7,179 bases of DNA, taken from NCBI GenBank assembly GCA_966252075.1, contig CBINNP010000189.1, positions 1 through 7,179 on the forward strand, written 5' to 3'. This stretch comes from Solimonas sp966252075 (GTDB lineage: Bacteria > Pseudomonadota > Gammaproteobacteria > Nevskiales > Nevskiaceae). A program made the translations under genes and the position numbers. Below are positions 5,774-7,179 of the stretch, piece after piece. Each line of letters starts with the position of its first letter. Positions within the stretch are counted from its first letter, which is position 1. The notes under the pieces were generated by a model. The model was not told the origin of the DNA. It did not search any database and worked only from the letters and a program-made list of their open reading frames with translations.

Positions 5774-5779
5774 GGAAGG
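5774..5779 (+). promoter_or_regulatory. Ribosome binding site fixing the lpoP GTG start
   Basis: GGAAGG ends five bases before GTG 5785. This supports the non-ATG start, which is also the one that begins the lipoprotein signal peptide. Confidence 0.75.
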
Positions 5780-5784
5780 CCCTC

Positions 5785-6342
5785 GTGCGCAACAGGCTGA
5801 TTCTCGTTTTGCTGGCGATCGGGCTGTCTGCCTGCCAGACCATGCAGGGGCAACGCGAAACCCACGAGCCCAAACCGCCGACGCAGACCCAGCCGCTGCC
5901 GACGCTGCCGCCGATCCCGGAGCCGCGGCCCTTGCCGGAGGCCGTCGCGCCGACACCGGCACCGCTGCCGAACTATCCCAAGACCGCCGAGCAGATCAGC
6001 GGAGTGCCGGTCACCTCGCTGATGAAGCAGGCGCGCGGCTATCTCAATGCCAGGCAGCCGGACAAGGCCGCCGGCGTGCTGGAGCGCGCGCTGCGCATCG
6101 AGCCGCGCAACTATTTCGTCTGGTCGATGCTCGGCCAGAGCTATCTGGCGCAGAAGAACTACGCCCAGGCCGAATCGATGGCGCTGCGCTCGAACTCGTT
6201 CGCGCGCGGCAACATCTATGTCGAGATCGAGAACTGGAAGACCATCGCCGAAGCGCGCCAGGCGCGCGGCGATGCCGATGGCGCCTTGCAGGCCTCGGCA
6301 CAGATCGCGGTCATGCAGGAACAGCTTTCCGGCGCCCCTTGA
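5785..6342 (+). CDS. lpoP: TPR outer-membrane lipoprotein, predicted PBP1B activator (LpoP-like)
   Basis: The 185-residue product has a short lipoprotein signal peptide ending in a good lipobox, LSAC, with lipidated Cys17. Residue 18 is Gln rather than Asp, which favours outer-membrane sorting. Residues about 29-63 are a Pro-rich linker (repeated P-x-P, LPPIPEP, APTPAP), long enough to reach across part of the periplasm. Residues 76-144 form two tetratricopeptide-like helical pairs (LMKQARGYLNARQPDKAAGVLERAL, then YFVWSMLGQSYLAQKNYAQAE), with a further helical pair at 145-182. In Pseudomonas aeruginosa a TPR lipoprotein, LpoP, is the activator of PBP1B in place of enterobacterial LpoB. The domain layout and the position directly after mrcB fit that role. 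The architecture is seen; activator function is inferred. It could be a generic TPR lipoprotein. The start is GTG with a strong GGAAGG. Its promoter candidate sits inside the 43-base gap after mrcB, and the yoaA-like gene starts 34 bases downstream. Confidence 0.8.
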   Translation: MRNRLILVLLAIGLSACQTMQGQRETHEPKPPTQTQPLPTLPPIPEPRPLPEAVAPTPAPLPNYPKTAEQISGVPVTSLMKQARGYLNARQPDKAAGVLERALRIEPRNYFVWSMLGQSYLAQKNYAQAESMALRSNSFARGNIYVEIENWKTIAEARQARGDADGALQASAQIAVMQEQLSGAP

Positions 6343-6367
6343 GCGCGCCGACGCCGCCGGCCGCAGC

Positions 6368-6371
6368 GAGG
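6368..6371 (+). promoter_or_regulatory. Ribosome binding site fixing the yoaA GTG start
   Basis: GAGG ends five bases before GTG 6377. The reading frame continues upstream into the lpoP end without another usual start codon, so this site decides the N-terminus. Confidence 0.65.
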
Positions 6372-6376
6372 CAGCC

Positions 6377-7179
6377 GTGACACCGCAGGAGATCGCCGCG
6401 CTGCTCGACGGCGACGGCCCGTTCTCGGCGCTGCCGGGCTTCGCGCCGCGGCTGGCGCAACAGCAGATGGCCGAGGCCACCGCGCAAGCCTTCGACGAGG
6501 GCGGCTCGCTGGTCGTCGAGGCCGGCACCGGCACCGGCAAGACCTACGCCTACCTGGTGCCGGCGCTGATGTCCGGCAAGCGCACGCTGGTCTCGACCGG
6601 CACCCGCACCCTGCAGGACCAGCTGTTCCACCGCGACCTGCCGCGGGTCCGTGACGCCCTCAAAGTGCCGGCGCGCGTGGCCCTGCTCAAGGGGCGCGCC
6701 AACTACCTGTGCCTGTACCGGATGAAGCGCGCGCGCGGCCAGCCGGCGCTGCGCTGGGCGTGGACACGGCTGCAGCAGATCGAGGCCTGGGCGCGCCGAA
6801 CCGACTCCGGCGAGTTGTCCGAACTCGGCGAGTTCAACCAGGAGGACGGGCTGGCGCGACAGATCAGTTCGACCGCCGACAACTGCCTGGGCAGCCGCTG
6901 CGAGGACTTCGAGCATTGCTTCGTCGCCAAGGCGCGCCGCGCCGCGCAGGCCGCCGATCTGGTGGTGGTCAACCACCATCTGCTGTTCTCCGACTTCGTC
7001 CTCAAGGACCAGGGCTTCGGCCAGATCTTCGCCGGTGCCGACGCCATCATCGTCGACGAGGCCCACCAGCTCGCCGAGCTGGCCGCCGAGTTCTTCGGCC
7101 GCCGCGTGTCGACGCGGCAGCTGCAGGAGCTGGCGCGCGATGTGCAGGCCGAGGCGCAGTCCAGCGGCGATCTGGGCAG
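6377..7179 (+). CDS. yoaA: ATP-dependent DNA helicase, YoaA/DinG-like (XPD family), N-terminal part
   Basis: This is a superfamily 2 helicase of the Fe-S-containing XPD/DinG group. The 267 complete codons run off the right edge, roughly 40% of a usual 630-650 residue protein. Visible elements are a Q-motif-like PRLAQQQM (24-31), Walker A AGTGTGKT (49-56), a motif Ia-like STGTRTLQDQL (73-83), VVNHHLLFSD (197-206) and the DEAH box DEAHQL (227-232). Between Walker A and DEAH lie four cysteines, C112, C170, C175 and C181, in the spacing of a 4Fe-4S cluster domain. E. coli YoaA takes part in DNA damage repair with the polymerase clamp-loader subunit chi (HolC); the alternative is DinG, but the compact N-terminus resembles YoaA more. 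The start is GTG 6377: GAGG at 6368-6371 lies five bases upstream and no in-frame ATG precedes it. No LexA-type box is visible upstream. It lies 34 bases after lpoP and is probably cotranscribed with it. Confidence 0.9.
   Translation, partial: MTPQEIAALLDGDGPFSALPGFAPRLAQQQMAEATAQAFDEGGSLVVEAGTGTGKTYAYLVPALMSGKRTLVSTGTRTLQDQLFHRDLPRVRDALKVPARVALLKGRANYLCLYRMKRARGQPALRWAWTRLQQIEAWARRTDSGELSELGEFNQEDGLARQISSTADNCLGSRCEDFEHCFVAKARRAAQAADLVVVNHHLLFSDFVLKDQGFGQIFAGADAIIVDEAHQLAELAAEFFGRRVSTRQLQELARDVQAEAQSSGDLG

Noticed and set aside
6343..6376. SOS (LexA) box expected before a YoaA-type gene
   Set aside because: No CTGT-N8-ACAG pattern is present in the gap, and the lpoP coding end leaves little room for a separate promoter.

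Overview
The window is ordinary chromosomal DNA from a GC-rich Gram-negative bacterium, most likely a gammaproteobacterium. The evidence is two outer-membrane lipoproteins, a porin ending in Phe, a DUF2057 protein, a UB2H-containing PBP1B and a YoaA-type helicase. I cannot fix the order; the gene content would suit a Pseudomonas-, Xanthomonas- or Nevskia/Solimonas-like lineage. I see no mobile element, CRISPR array, tRNA, rRNA or phage gene.

Layout. (1) Positions 1-402, minus strand: the N-terminal 134 codons of pstS, the periplasmic phosphate-binding protein, reading off the left edge. (2) 403-755: a divergent control region with two Pho-box-like sites in opposite orientations, two short perfect inverted repeats and a sigma70-like promoter facing right. 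(3) 756-3356, plus strand: phoU, a DUF2057 family lipoprotein and a general porin. (4) 3357-3437: a GC-rich hairpin, then a compact promoter candidate. (5) 3438-7179, plus strand: mrcB (PBP1B), a TPR lipoprotein that I read as the LpoP-type activator of PBP1B, and the 5' part of a yoaA-like Fe-S DNA helicase cut by the right edge.

How the genes fit together. The left half is a phosphate module. PstS captures phosphate for the PstCAB transporter, which presumably lies beyond the left edge, and PhoU is the negative regulator that links transporter state to PhoR/PhoB. The two genes face away from each other, so phoU is not the last gene of a pstSCAB-phoU operon. The DUF2057 lipoprotein and porin are envelope proteins; any link to phosphate is inference from position only. 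The right half is a cell-wall module: PBP1B polymerises and cross-links peptidoglycan and its probable outer-membrane activator is encoded just behind it. lpoP appears to have its own promoter, and yoaA follows 34 bases later with a good ribosome binding site.

Nothing here looks like an undescribed biological system. The points most worth a second look are the oppositely oriented Pho-box pair, the two promoters whose -10 element lies in a perfect dyad, and the apparently leaderless mrcB start.
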